36,573 nt of DNA from an uncultured Prevotella sp. Its GTDB lineage: Bacteria; Bacteroidota; Bacteroidia; Bacteroidales; Bacteroidaceae. The notes beneath the pieces were generated by a model that was given only the letters and a program-made list of their open reading frames with translations, made no database searches and was not told the origin of the DNA. Within the stretch, counting starts at the first letter, position 1. Each line of letters opens with the position of its first letter. Positions 1 through 7,412 of the stretch are shown here, piece after piece. The stretch is taken from NCBI GenBank assembly GCA_934183355.1, contig CAKPST010000016.1, forward strand, positions 1 to 36,573, in the 5' to 3' direction. The translations under genes were made by a program, and so were the position numbers.

Positions 1-43
1 CGACGGAGGTGGCCAAAGTGACAGCCTGCCTCTAACAACTGGT

Positions 44-51
44 CAAAATTA
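44..51 (-). promoter_or_regulatory. possible promoter -7 box for a gene left of the window
   Basis: On the minus strand this reads TAATTTTG, matching the Bacteroidetes -7 consensus TAnnTTTG. In related genomes rpsB commonly follows rplM-rpsI, so this could serve that gene, but its coding region is not in the window. No clear -33 element is visible. The match is short and could be chance. Confidence 0.3.
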
Positions 52-117
52 GTTCTTGACATTTCTTTGTTTGTTAAATTTGTTTACTTTCCTTTGAGTT
101 GAATTGAACCAGCCCAC

Positions 118-205
118 GAGTAACGAGTAACGAATTATGAATTTTGAGTTTTGAATTTTGAATTGTCGGCTAAGCCGTTCATCATTCCTAATTCCCCTTC
201 GGTCT
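118..205. repeat. AT-rich intergenic repeat (gaattttgaatt type)
   Basis: A run of near-identical short units (gagtaac twice, then several copies of gaatttTga) is followed by a small hairpin (cggctaagccg) and the tail aattccccttcgg. A related sequence, as reverse complement with the same ccccttcg tail, lies inside the coding region of the fructan sensor gene near 11190-11258. It resembles the short dispersed intergenic repeats I associate with Prevotella genomes; no function is inferred. Confidence 0.55.
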
Positions 206-283
206 CGCGAGTTTGGATGCTAAACTTTGGAGCTTGGCTAAGCCACACATATATAATAAGGTGTCTCAACCAGTGTCCAAATA

Positions 284-670
284 TTAACGCTTGCTGAACT
301 GGAAGCGACGGCGAGCCTTTGGCTGACCTGGCTTCTTACGCTCAACCTCACGAGCGTCGCGTGTGAGGAATCCCTGAGCCTTGAGAGCCTTCTTGTCCTC
401 TGCGTCAACCTTAACGAGTGCGCGTGCGATAGCGAGGCGGAGAGCCTGGCTCTGGCCTGTGAAGCCACCACCGTCGAGGTTTACCTTGATGTCATATTTC
501 TCCTCCACACCGAGCAGAAGCAGCGGCTGCTTAACAACGTACTGCAGAATTGCTGATGGGAAATACTTTGCGAGTTCTACTTTGTTGATAGTGATCTTAC
601 CAGTGCCCTCTGTGAGATAAACACGAGCTACGGCACTCTTACGGCGACCAATTGCATTAATCATTTCCAT
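284..670 (-). CDS. rpsI: 30S ribosomal protein S9 (uS9)
   Basis: Structural protein of the small ribosomal subunit whose C-terminal tail reaches the P site. The 128-residue product has the family length. It carries the N-terminal GRRKSAVARVYL motif, the central GGGFTGQSQALRLAIARAL segment and the basic tail ending in QFSKR, all diagnostic. It lies 10 nt downstream of rplM on the same strand, the usual L13-S9 operon. The start at 670 gives MEMINAIGRRK; an in-frame ATG two codons later (664) would give MINAIGRRK and is equally possible. Stop is TAA. No intrinsic terminator is obvious to its left, so transcription may continue into a neighbour outside the window. Confidence 0.98.
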   Translation of the reverse strand: MEMINAIGRRKSAVARVYLTEGTGKITINKVELAKYFPSAILQYVVKQPLLLLGVEEKYDIKVNLDGGGFTGQSQALRLAIARALVKVDAEDKKALKAQGFLTRDAREVERKKPGQPKARRRFQFSKR

Positions 671-680
671 CTTCTATGCT

Positions 681-1142
681 TTATTTATACTGGTTAATAT
701 CAATAGCCTTTGGCTGCTGAGCCTCGTGCTTGTGCTCTGTTCCATCATAGATGTAGAGGTTGTCGAGGAGGCGACGACCGAGAGGACCCTTAGGAAGCAT
801 ACCCTTAACGGCGTGACGGATAATCTTATCCATGCCATCAGGACGCTTGCGGAGCTCTGCAGGAGTATTGAAACGCTGACCTCCAGGATAGCCAGTATAG
901 CGTGTGTAAACCTTGTCTGTTTCCTTCTTACCAGAGAAAACAGCCTTGGCTGCGTTGATGATGATTACGTTGTCTCCACAGTCTACGTTAGGTGTGAAGC
1001 TTGGCTTGTACTTTCCGCGGATTAATTTTGCTACTTTAGAGCAGAGACGACCTACTACCTGGTCTGTGGCATCGATAACCACCCACTCCTTCTTAGCTGT
1101 TTCCTTGTTTACGGAAATAGTCTTGTAACTTAAAGTGTTCAT
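681..1142 (-). CDS. rplM: 50S ribosomal protein L13 (uL13)
   Basis: Large-subunit ribosomal protein needed early in 50S assembly. The 153-residue protein shows the WVVIDATDQVVGRLCSKVAKLIRGK block, VIIINAAKAVFSGKK and the typical VKGMLPKGPLGRRLL segment. It is the first gene of a two-gene unit with rpsI. About 140 nt of transcribed leader precede it, counted from the -7 box at 1290-1297, and this leader could carry autoregulation. The ATG at 1142 gives MNTLSYKTISVNKE and fits the family N terminus. Confidence 0.98.
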   Translation of the reverse strand: MNTLSYKTISVNKETAKKEWVVIDATDQVVGRLCSKVAKLIRGKYKPSFTPNVDCGDNVIIINAAKAVFSGKKETDKVYTRYTGYPGGQRFNTPAELRKRPDGMDKIIRHAVKGMLPKGPLGRRLLDNLYIYDGTEHKHEAQQPKAIDINQYK

Positions 1143-1289
1143 TGTTAAATTTAAAAATTACTACTAAAAAACATTTCTTTTATTTTGCACGAGCGATTCA
1201 CTAACCACGCCGCTTGGCCTTTTCTTTAGCGCACGCTATTAACACCCTCGTACAGGGGACTCTAAGTGTATCCCCACATAATCGGTCCG
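1143..1289 (-). promoter_or_regulatory. long structured 5' leader of rplM-rpsI
   Basis: Between the -7 box and the rplM start lies about 140 nt with no ORF. On the minus strand it can form small hairpins: ggggatac...agtcccc, then agcgtgcgct, then a ggcc/ggtt-containing stem. It ends in an A/U-rich stretch before the ATG. Ribosomal operons often use such leaders for feedback by one of their products, and I recall that leader classes have been described for Bacteroidia ribosomal genes. I could not match this one to a consensus, so autoregulation is inference. Confidence 0.35.
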
Positions 1290-1297
1290 CAAAGTTA
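1290..1297 (-). promoter_or_regulatory. rplM-rpsI promoter -7 box
   Basis: The minus strand reads TAACTTTG, a perfect TAnnTTTG Bacteroidetes -7 element, about 147 nt upstream of the rplM start. The T/A-rich region at 1300-1320 would hold the -33 element. Confidence 0.6.
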
Positions 1298-1572
1298 CAC
1301 ATTTTTTATTATACAGTAAAAAACGGGGTATATATTAGCCGCATATTTAAAATTATTTAACAGCAATAATTACACAAACACAGCCTGTTACGACCACCAA
1401 CAAGCAACTTGAGAATTGTTCCTCTGCCCCACTTCTGACGCTTTATCAAAGACAAATGACAGATTATTAGCTTTAGTTTTCGCTATATGACATTTTTTTT
1501 GTAATTTAACGGCGTCTAATCTCAAAGATTACAATCGTCAAATTAAAACATCATAATAATGAGCCACAAACG
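1298..1572. other. intergenic region between divergent rplM and regulator gene
   Basis: No gene is visible. The region contains upstream DNA of both divergent units. A small perfect palindrome TAATCT-caa-AGATTA lies at 1517-1531, about 40 nt before the regulator start, and could be an operator. I see no clear TAnnTTTG box for the regulator gene. Confidence 0.5.
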
Positions 1573-4500
1573 ATGAGAAATCTATATACTATTTTTATCA
1601 TCGCGCTTTTTGCGCTATTATTCCACCCTACTAAAGCCCAAACATTCGACAATGTGAATATTGCCGATGCCTCCTCTGTGTGCTCCATTGCACAGGACGA
1701 ACAGGGAATGTTGTGGTTTGGCACCGACCGCGGACTCTACTCATACGACGGCTACCGCACTATCCCACACAACACCGACACCGACGGCTCTCCTGTCTAC
1801 ACCCGAATACACTCCATACAAATGCTGCACAACATGTTGTATTTGGCTACGGAGCGTGGTCTGTTGGTGTATGACATACGGCGTGGACGCTATACTCAAC
1901 TGGCACAGGCTACAAATGGAGAGATTCGGGCTGTTGCCATGTACAATGGACGGCTGTGGTTTGGCGGTGCGCAAGGCCTGTTCAGCCTCAACATGCAGAC
2001 TGGCACTACTCGCACCGAGAACACCCGACTGCACAATGTCTACTCGCTGCTTGCCACCAAACACGGACTTCTCATTGGAACTATATCTGGATTGACGCTA
2101 TTAAGCAACGGCAAGACTATACCTGTAAACATCTGCAAGGGTGTTCAACCGCTTGTCAACGCTCTGCTCAACGATGGCGATGCGGCTTGGATTGGCACTG
2201 AGGGTGCTCTATATAGATACGACGGCAAGCAGCTCGCCACCATAAGTCCACTCACGGGCAACTCGGTGAAGTCGCTGTCTGCATACGGTGACATAATATA
2301 TGCCGGCACCGATAACGGCCTGTACATATATAATAAGGTGAGCAAAAACGTCACACATGCTGTCCACGACTCGCGTTCGCCACACTCCATTGTCAACAAC
2401 ATTGTGTGGGCAGTGTTCACCGACAGCTGGGGCAACCTATGGGCTGGCACCGACCAGGGCGTATCCGATTTACAACGACACAAGTTTCTCACTTACAATC
2501 AGTTGAGCGACATCACCAATACGGGCGAAGGCAACTGCCTGCACCTAATATATCGTGGTGGCGACGGCAAGTTGTGGCTCGGAGGAACCAACGGACTGAT
2601 AAGCTACAACGCCAAACACGGATTCATGCCAGACAACAAGGGCGACCTGACATGGTTCAGACAGAGTTCTACTACGCATTATATGTCGCACAACCGAGTG
2701 CGCCGTGTATACACCGACAGGGACGGAACTGTGCTTGTTTGCACCGACCACGGAGTCAATATCTACAATCCACATACCCAGCAGATGCGCAATGTCATCG
2801 TAGTCGACCCTTCGCACCGATACTCCACGGCTTGGGCTTACGACATCATCGACGACGGACATGGACGCTACTGGATTTGTTCTTACATGGGTGGAGTGTT
2901 CATCGTCAGCAAGGACAGACTGCTACATGCCACAACTCCCATAATCACTGCCGACCGACATCTGCTCAAACAACTACAAGGTATCCATGTATGGCAACTT
3001 GCCAAGGACGGAATGGGACGCATCTATGCACGTATGTACGACCAAGGACTCGACCGCATCGACCCCACCACAATGCGTGTGGAGCACATCATAGGCAAAG
3101 ACCGAATTGTCAACGACCTCATCACCGACCGCCAGGGCAACATCTGGGCGGCAATGGACGGCGAGATACGCTGCATCGGGATGAAGACTGGTGACAATCG
3201 TTCGCTTCACATTGCTGGTTATGATGCCAAAGCGGCTGCCATACTGTGCGAGGTTGAGGGCGATATATGGGCTGTTATGGGGTCAGACTGCTGCATAATA
3301 GGCAAGGACGGCACTTCAACACGCTTTGCCGTGCCGGGATTTCGACCATTGACTATAGGCTACGACCATGTGTCGCGCTGCGTTCTGCTGGGTGGCAACG
3401 ATGCTGTGGTGAGCATCCCTACTGCCAACATCAACCACAACAATGGCAAGAATGAAAACCGCCAAAATATCTTCATGTCGGGAATGATGGTCGACGGCAA
3501 ACAGTTCTCCACCCAAGAGGGCTACCCCACATATCTGTCCAAGATGACGCTCACTGCCAAACAGAACAACGTGACATTCCAACTCACCGACCTTCCTATA
3601 TCTGGACAGCAACCATGTGTATATGCCTATCGCCTAAAAGGAGTAGACCACAAATGGCAATATATGCATGGCGAGCGACTTGACATCAGCTACAACGCTC
3701 TGCCACCAGGACAATATACACTCGAAGTGCGCCAAGTAGACGGACTGGGCGAGGCAGAAAAAGAGATGTTGGCATACGACTTGACCATCTTGCCGCCGTG
3801 GTATCTGTCGCCTTGGGCAAAGACGGCATACCTAATTGTGCTAATATGTATGGTGGTATGGATAATGAAGTTCTATATGATGCGACGCCGTCTGCGTGAA
3901 GAGCGCGAGGCTAAGGAGCGCATCATGCAAGAGTCGTCGGCACGTTCGGCATTCTTCGACAACCTGTCACTTCAACTCAAGAAGCCATTGGCATCGCTAT
4001 TCGGTTCGGTGCTCGACATGCTACTCTCTGAGAGCGACACCTCAAGCATGAGACGTCTCGAACAAATGCGCCATAATGTGGTGGACATGAATATACTCGT
4101 GTATAAGGCTCTCGACATGCAGCAGACCAAAAACGACATCATCTCAGCCTCAACAACAGCCATCGACATAGCCGACTTCTGCCGACGTGCTACCGAGGAC
4201 GCACGCTTAAAATATGGCAAGTCACTGGAGATAGACTTCCGCACCAATGTGCCTAAGGCTTATATCGAGGTGGACGTAATAGGACTGCAACTCGCCATCG
4301 ACCAACTCATCGACTTCGCTGTGCGCAATCACCATGCCGACACTCCCGTAAATGTCGCCATATCAATGGATAATGAAAAAGTGAATGCTATGGTGGGCAT
4401 ACCAGGCTTGACAATAGACAAGGCTGACATGCCGTTTGTGTTCAACCGCTACTATTCGGTGGCTGGCAACACGCAGACTGCCGACGTCAACACTCTGGCT

Positions 4501-4986
4501 CTCGTGCATGAGTTTGCCGAGCACAATGGAGCACAAACAAGTGTCGAAAGCGACAACGAGACAACCAACATCACACTGACATTCGTCTCGAAACAGACTG
4601 ACGACACGTCAAAATCTGTCAACGTCAGCAAACCTGCCGCAGTAAAGAAGGCTGACATTGACAGCACAGACGCTCGTCTGCTCGCTAAAATCACTGAGAC
4701 AGTGGAGGCTCACATCGCCGACTCTGAGTTTAATGTGACCCGACTTCAGGAGACTCTCGGATTGGGTTCAAAACTGCTCTATCGCAAGGTGAAGCAGATG
4801 ACGGGCAAGACACCCGTAGAATTCATACGACATATACGCATGCAACGCGCTGCCATACTGCTGCGCGACGGCAGATTCTCGGTGTCGGAGGTGATGTATA
4901 TGGTGGGATTCTCCAATTCGAGCTACTTCTCTAAAATGTTTCAAAAGAGCTATGGCATCACACCGACCGACTACTCGCATGGATAA
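1573..4986 (+). CDS. hybrid two-component-like regulator with degenerate kinase, no receiver, AraC-type HTH
   Basis: An inner-membrane sensor/regulator of the HTCS type used to control glycan loci. A signal peptide covers residues 1-22. Two-component propeller repeats follow (WFGTDRGLYSYDG, LWAGTDQGVS, LWLGGTNGLIS) to about residue 640, then a Y_Y_Y domain (ca 655-740). A membrane segment lies at ca 750-770, a kinase-like region at ca 785-1000, and an AraC HTH at ca 1030-1137. The dimerisation helix reads NLSLQLKKPL where active members have S-H-E-L-R-T-P, so the phospho-accepting His is Leu. The ATPase N and G boxes are eroded (QLIDFAVRN, VGIPGLTI, NTLALVHEF), and no receiver precedes the HTH. 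It converges with the fructokinase operon. Its target is unknown; control of a neighbouring glycan locus is inference. A typical HTCS is 200-300 residues longer. Confidence 0.85.
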   Translation: MRNLYTIFIIALFALLFHPTKAQTFDNVNIADASSVCSIAQDEQGMLWFGTDRGLYSYDGYRTIPHNTDTDGSPVYTRIHSIQMLHNMLYLATERGLLVYDIRRGRYTQLAQATNGEIRAVAMYNGRLWFGGAQGLFSLNMQTGTTRTENTRLHNVYSLLATKHGLLIGTISGLTLLSNGKTIPVNICKGVQPLVNALLNDGDAAWIGTEGALYRYDGKQLATISPLTGNSVKSLSAYGDIIYAGTDNGLYIYNKVSKNVTHAVHDSRSPHSIVNNIVWAVFTDSWGNLWAGTDQGVSDLQRHKFLTYNQLSDITNTGEGNCLHLIYRGGDGKLWLGGTNGLISYNAKHGFMPDNKGDLTWFRQSSTTHYMSHNRVRRVYTDRDGTVLVCTDHGVNIYNPHTQQMRNVIVVDPSHRYSTAWAYDIIDDGHGRYWICSYMGGVFIVSKDRLLHATTPIITADRHLLKQLQGIHVWQLAKDGMGRIYARMYDQGLDRIDPTTMRVEHIIGKDRIVNDLITDRQGNIWAAMDGEIRCIGMKTGDNRSLHIAGYDAKAAAILCEVEGDIWAVMGSDCCIIGKDGTSTRFAVPGFRPLTIGYDHVSRCVLLGGNDAVVSIPTANINHNNGKNENRQNIFMSGMMVDGKQFSTQEGYPTYLSKMTLTAKQNNVTFQLTDLPISGQQPCVYAYRLKGVDHKWQYMHGERLDISYNALPPGQYTLEVRQVDGLGEAEKEMLAYDLTILPPWYLSPWAKTAYLIVLICMVVWIMKFYMMRRRLREEREAKERIMQESSARSAFFDNLSLQLKKPLASLFGSVLDMLLSESDTSSMRRLEQMRHNVVDMNILVYKALDMQQTKNDIISASTTAIDIADFCRRATEDARLKYGKSLEIDFRTNVPKAYIEVDVIGLQLAIDQLIDFAVRNHHADTPVNVAISMDNEKVNAMVGIPGLTIDKADMPFVFNRYYSVAGNTQTADVNTLALVHEFAEHNGAQTSVESDNETTNITLTFVSKQTDDTSKSVNVSKPAAVKKADIDSTDARLLAKITETVEAHIADSEFNVTRLQETLGLGSKLLYRKVKQMTGKTPVEFIRHIRMQRAAILLRDGRFSVSEVMYMVGFSNSSYFSKMFQKSYGITPTDYSHG

Positions 4987-5024
4987 CAAACGGCAAAACA
5001 ATAAAAATAACGAATAATTAAAGA

Positions 5025-5131
5025 TAAAATTAACGGCTTAATTAACGGATAATTAACCGGCATTAACGACTATATATTTTTCTTTGTCGTTAATTCGCGT
5101 TAATTATCCGTTAATTAAACCGTTAATTTAC
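5025..5131. terminator. large inverted repeat built from cgttaatt units; bidirectional terminator
   Basis: The left arm 5025-5070 and right arm 5086-5130 pair almost perfectly over about 45 bp around a 15-nt loop. Both arms consist of reiterated aattaacg/cgttaatt units, and further units continue to about 5155. It sits between the convergent regulator and fructokinase genes, where a two-way terminator is expected. The reiterated unit structure is unusual for a simple terminator. Confidence 0.65.
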
Positions 5132-5163
5132 TCGTTAATTGTGCGTTAATTTTACGTCATCAC

Positions 5164-6042
5164 TTAGAACTTCTTGACCTCTCCCGGCAACACTGGCATC
5201 GCTCCATTCTGTGTGCACACATAAGCGCTCACCTCAACAGCATGCTTGTGAGCCTCAGCAACTGGCAGTCCGGCAAGGATAGCAGCGCAGAATGTGCCAG
5301 TGAACGAGTCGCCAGCGCCCACAGTGTCAGCCACTTCCACCTTCGGAGTGGGCTGGAACGACATTGTACCACGTGTGAATACATAGCTGCCGTTGACACC
5401 GCAGGTGAGCACGAGCATGTCGAGGTCGTACTTACCAAGTATTAGCCAGCACTTATTCTCAATGTCCAAGCCCGGATAACCGAACATTCTGCCAATGAGA
5501 ACCAACTCCTCGTCGTTAATCTTCAGCACGTTGCAGCGCTTCATGCTCTCACAGATAATGTCCTTAGTGTAGAAGTTCTGGCGCAGATTTATGTCAAAAA
5601 TCTTCATACAATCCTTCGGTGTCGAGTCGAGGAACTTGTATATTGACTCACGACTAACCACGTTGCGCTGTGCCAACGAGCCCCAGCACACGGCACGGGT
5701 GTTCTCGGCTACAGCCTTCACCTCGTCGTTGAAGGGGATGTTGTCCCATGCCACATTCTCCTTGATGTCGTATGTAGGTATGCCCTCGTCGTCGAGAGTC
5801 ACCTGAACGGTGCCAGTTGGATAAGGCACACGTGGCATGCAATGCTGTAATTTTTTCTCCTCAAGCTGCTCTATTGTCTCTTCAGCAAGTTTATCTTCAC
5901 CAAGTGCGCTCACTGCTATGGAATTAAGTCCAAACTGTCCTGCATGAAATGCGAAGTTTGCAGGAGCACCACCAAGTTTCTTTCCCTCAGGAAGCACATC
6001 CCAGAGTGCCTCACCAAGTCCTACTACATATTTTGTATTCAT
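5164..6042 (-). CDS. fructokinase, PfkB/ribokinase family
   Basis: A cytoplasmic sugar kinase expected to phosphorylate imported fructose with ATP. The 292-residue protein shows the ribokinase-family substrate motif GGAPANFAFHAG (residues 24-35), FDINLRQNFY near 149-158, and the ATP-binding/catalytic motif DTVGAGDSFTGTF, with Asp245 as the likely base. It lies 11 nt downstream of the MFS permease gene on the same strand, so uptake and phosphorylation are co-transcribed. That is the same arrangement as fructokinase and fructose permease in Bacteroides fructan loci. Other PfkB sugars are possible from sequence alone, but the context argues for fructose. Confidence 0.9.
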   Translation of the reverse strand: MNTKYVVGLGEALWDVLPEGKKLGGAPANFAFHAGQFGLNSIAVSALGEDKLAEETIEQLEEKKLQHCMPRVPYPTGTVQVTLDDEGIPTYDIKENVAWDNIPFNDEVKAVAENTRAVCWGSLAQRNVVSRESIYKFLDSTPKDCMKIFDINLRQNFYTKDIICESMKRCNVLKINDEELVLIGRMFGYPGLDIENKCWLILGKYDLDMLVLTCGVNGSYVFTRGTMSFQPTPKVEVADTVGAGDSFTGTFCAAILAGLPVAEAHKHAVEVSAYVCTQNGAMPVLPGEVKKF

Positions 6043-6053
6043 ATTATTAGGTT

Positions 6054-7265
6054 TTATTGTTTTACTTTAGGTATATAACTCAGCAAATAGACTACTCCTA
6101 CCGCCATTACTACGGCAGCCCAAATCTGCGGATACTGTGAACCTGCTTCTTTGGCAGCATCACTGGCAAAGCCCATGAAGAGAGGAAACACTGTGCCACC
6201 GAACAAGCCCATAATCATAAGACCCGAAACCTCGTTCTTCTTCTCGGGAGCCGAGAGCATAGCCTGAGAGAACACGATGGAGAACACATTAGAGTTGCCA
6301 TAGCCTACAAGAGCGATAGCAGCCCAAAGTTCCCACTTCTCTGTACCGAACACAAAGCCTACCATTGACAATGCCATCATAAGCACGATGATAGTAAAGA
6401 AGGTGCGGATATTAAGCTTGCGCATAAGTATCGAACCCGTGAAGCAGCCCAGTGTGCGGAATGCGAAGTATACAGATGTGGCATACTCAAACTGGCTGAG
6501 TGTGTCGCCTGCACCGCCAAGACGCTCCAGAAGAATCTTAGGAGCCACGGCGTTAGTGCCTACATCGATGCCCACATGACACATGATGCCGATGAACGAA
6601 AGCAGGATGATAGGCGAACCAAGCATCTTCAGGCAGTCAATAAAGCCTGAAGCCTTGCCCTCAATAGGTTCTTCCTCGATGCGAGTCATGCCGAGCCACA
6701 ATGTAGCTATCATGCCTACCACAAAGAAGAGGAGGAACAATATGCGCCAGCTGAGTCCTAGAATCGGAGCCGTTGTTGTAGCACCCCATGCAGCGATAAG
6801 CGGAGCAATGAACGAGGCTATTGCCTTGACAAACTGTCCGAAGGTGAGTGTCGAAGCCAAATGACCCTTGACAAGCATTGTCACCAACGGGTTGATAGAA
6901 GTCTGCATGATGGCATTGCCAATGCCGAGAAGCGAGAACGAGATGTACATCAGCCAGAGCTGGCTCTCCTTAGTAGGCATGAAGCTGTCGAAGAGAGGCA
7001 AGAACACCGCCAATGTTGTAATGACAATAGAGAGGAGCACTGTCTTCTTGCGTCCTATCTTGTTCATCAGCATGCCCGTAGGCACCGAGAATATAAGAAA
7101 CCAGAAGAACACGAGCGACGGGAAGAAGTTGGCAGCCGAATCAGACAATCCAAAGTCCTCCTGCATGTTGTTGGACACAGCGCCGACGAGGTCGACAAAT
7201 CCCATTGTGAAGAATGCTATCATCACCGGGATGAGCGTGAGTTTACTTGAGTTTGAGTTGCTCAT
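6054..7265 (-). CDS. MFS sugar permease (fucose/glucose permease-like), probable fructose importer
   Basis: An inner-membrane transporter of the major facilitator superfamily, probably a sugar/proton symporter. The 403-residue protein has about twelve hydrophobic segments and the signature GMLMNKIGRKKT between helices 2 and 3. An N-terminal FFTMGFVDLVGAVSNNMQ segment and the order of the first helices resemble the FucP-type Bacteroidetes sugar permeases. It is followed after 11 nt by fructokinase and preceded by a GH32 gene, so fructose is the likely substrate. Its own promoter lies at 7319-7326, with operator-like half-sites further upstream. Confidence 0.88.
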   Translation of the reverse strand: MSNSNSSKLTLIPVMIAFFTMGFVDLVGAVSNNMQEDFGLSDSAANFFPSLVFFWFLIFSVPTGMLMNKIGRKKTVLLSIVITTLAVFLPLFDSFMPTKESQLWLMYISFSLLGIGNAIMQTSINPLVTMLVKGHLASTLTFGQFVKAIASFIAPLIAAWGATTTAPILGLSWRILFLLFFVVGMIATLWLGMTRIEEEPIEGKASGFIDCLKMLGSPIILLSFIGIMCHVGIDVGTNAVAPKILLERLGGAGDTLSQFEYATSVYFAFRTLGCFTGSILMRKLNIRTFFTIIVLMMALSMVGFVFGTEKWELWAAIALVGYGNSNVFSIVFSQAMLSAPEKKNEVSGLMIMGLFGGTVFPLFMGFASDAAKEAGSQYPQIWAAVVMAVGVVYLLSYIPKVKQ

Positions 7266-7310
7266 TTGTGTATAAACTTTTTTTAGTTATTAGTTGATTG
7301 TTTGAAAATT

Positions 7311-7343
7311 CTCTGCTGCAAAGTTATTGCTTACGCAGCAGAG
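7311..7343. promoter_or_regulatory. 9-bp inverted repeat spanning the permease -7 box
   Basis: ctctgctgc at 7311-7319 and gcagcagag at 7335-7343 are perfect inverted copies flanking and partly covering the -7 element. A protein bound here would block the promoter; alternatively the start of the transcript could fold. The half gcagcaga also directly follows the -7 box of the GH32 promoter at 9199-9206, which suggests a shared element. Confidence 0.4.
7319..7326 (-). promoter_or_regulatory. permease-fructokinase promoter -7 box
   Basis: The minus strand reads TAACTTTG (TAnnTTTG), about 54 nt upstream of the permease ATG. This lets the permease and fructokinase be expressed apart from the upstream GH32 gene. 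Confidence 0.65.
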
Positions 7344-7354
7344 AGGATATAAAT

Positions 7355-7385
7355 AATGTTACATCTGATTGCAAAAATCGTATCA
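7355..7385 (-). promoter_or_regulatory. predicted sensor operator upstream of the permease, half-sites in swapped order
   Basis: On the minus strand TGATACGATT (7385-7376) is followed by ATGTAACATT (7364-7355). The proximal half ends exactly 28 nt before the -7 box, as in the susC and TonB-receptor promoters, but the two half-site types are exchanged and the distal one carries one extra base. The match is weaker than at the other three sites. Confidence 0.4.
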
Positions 7386-7412
7386 CACAACATTTCTGCA
7401 ACATTTGAAACA

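Noticed and set aside
2406..3194. 262-aa plus-strand frame inside the first regulator gene
   Set aside because: It is an alternative frame of the propeller coding region, His/Arg/Gln/Pro-rich with no fold-like pattern; the overlapping frame has clear propeller repeats.
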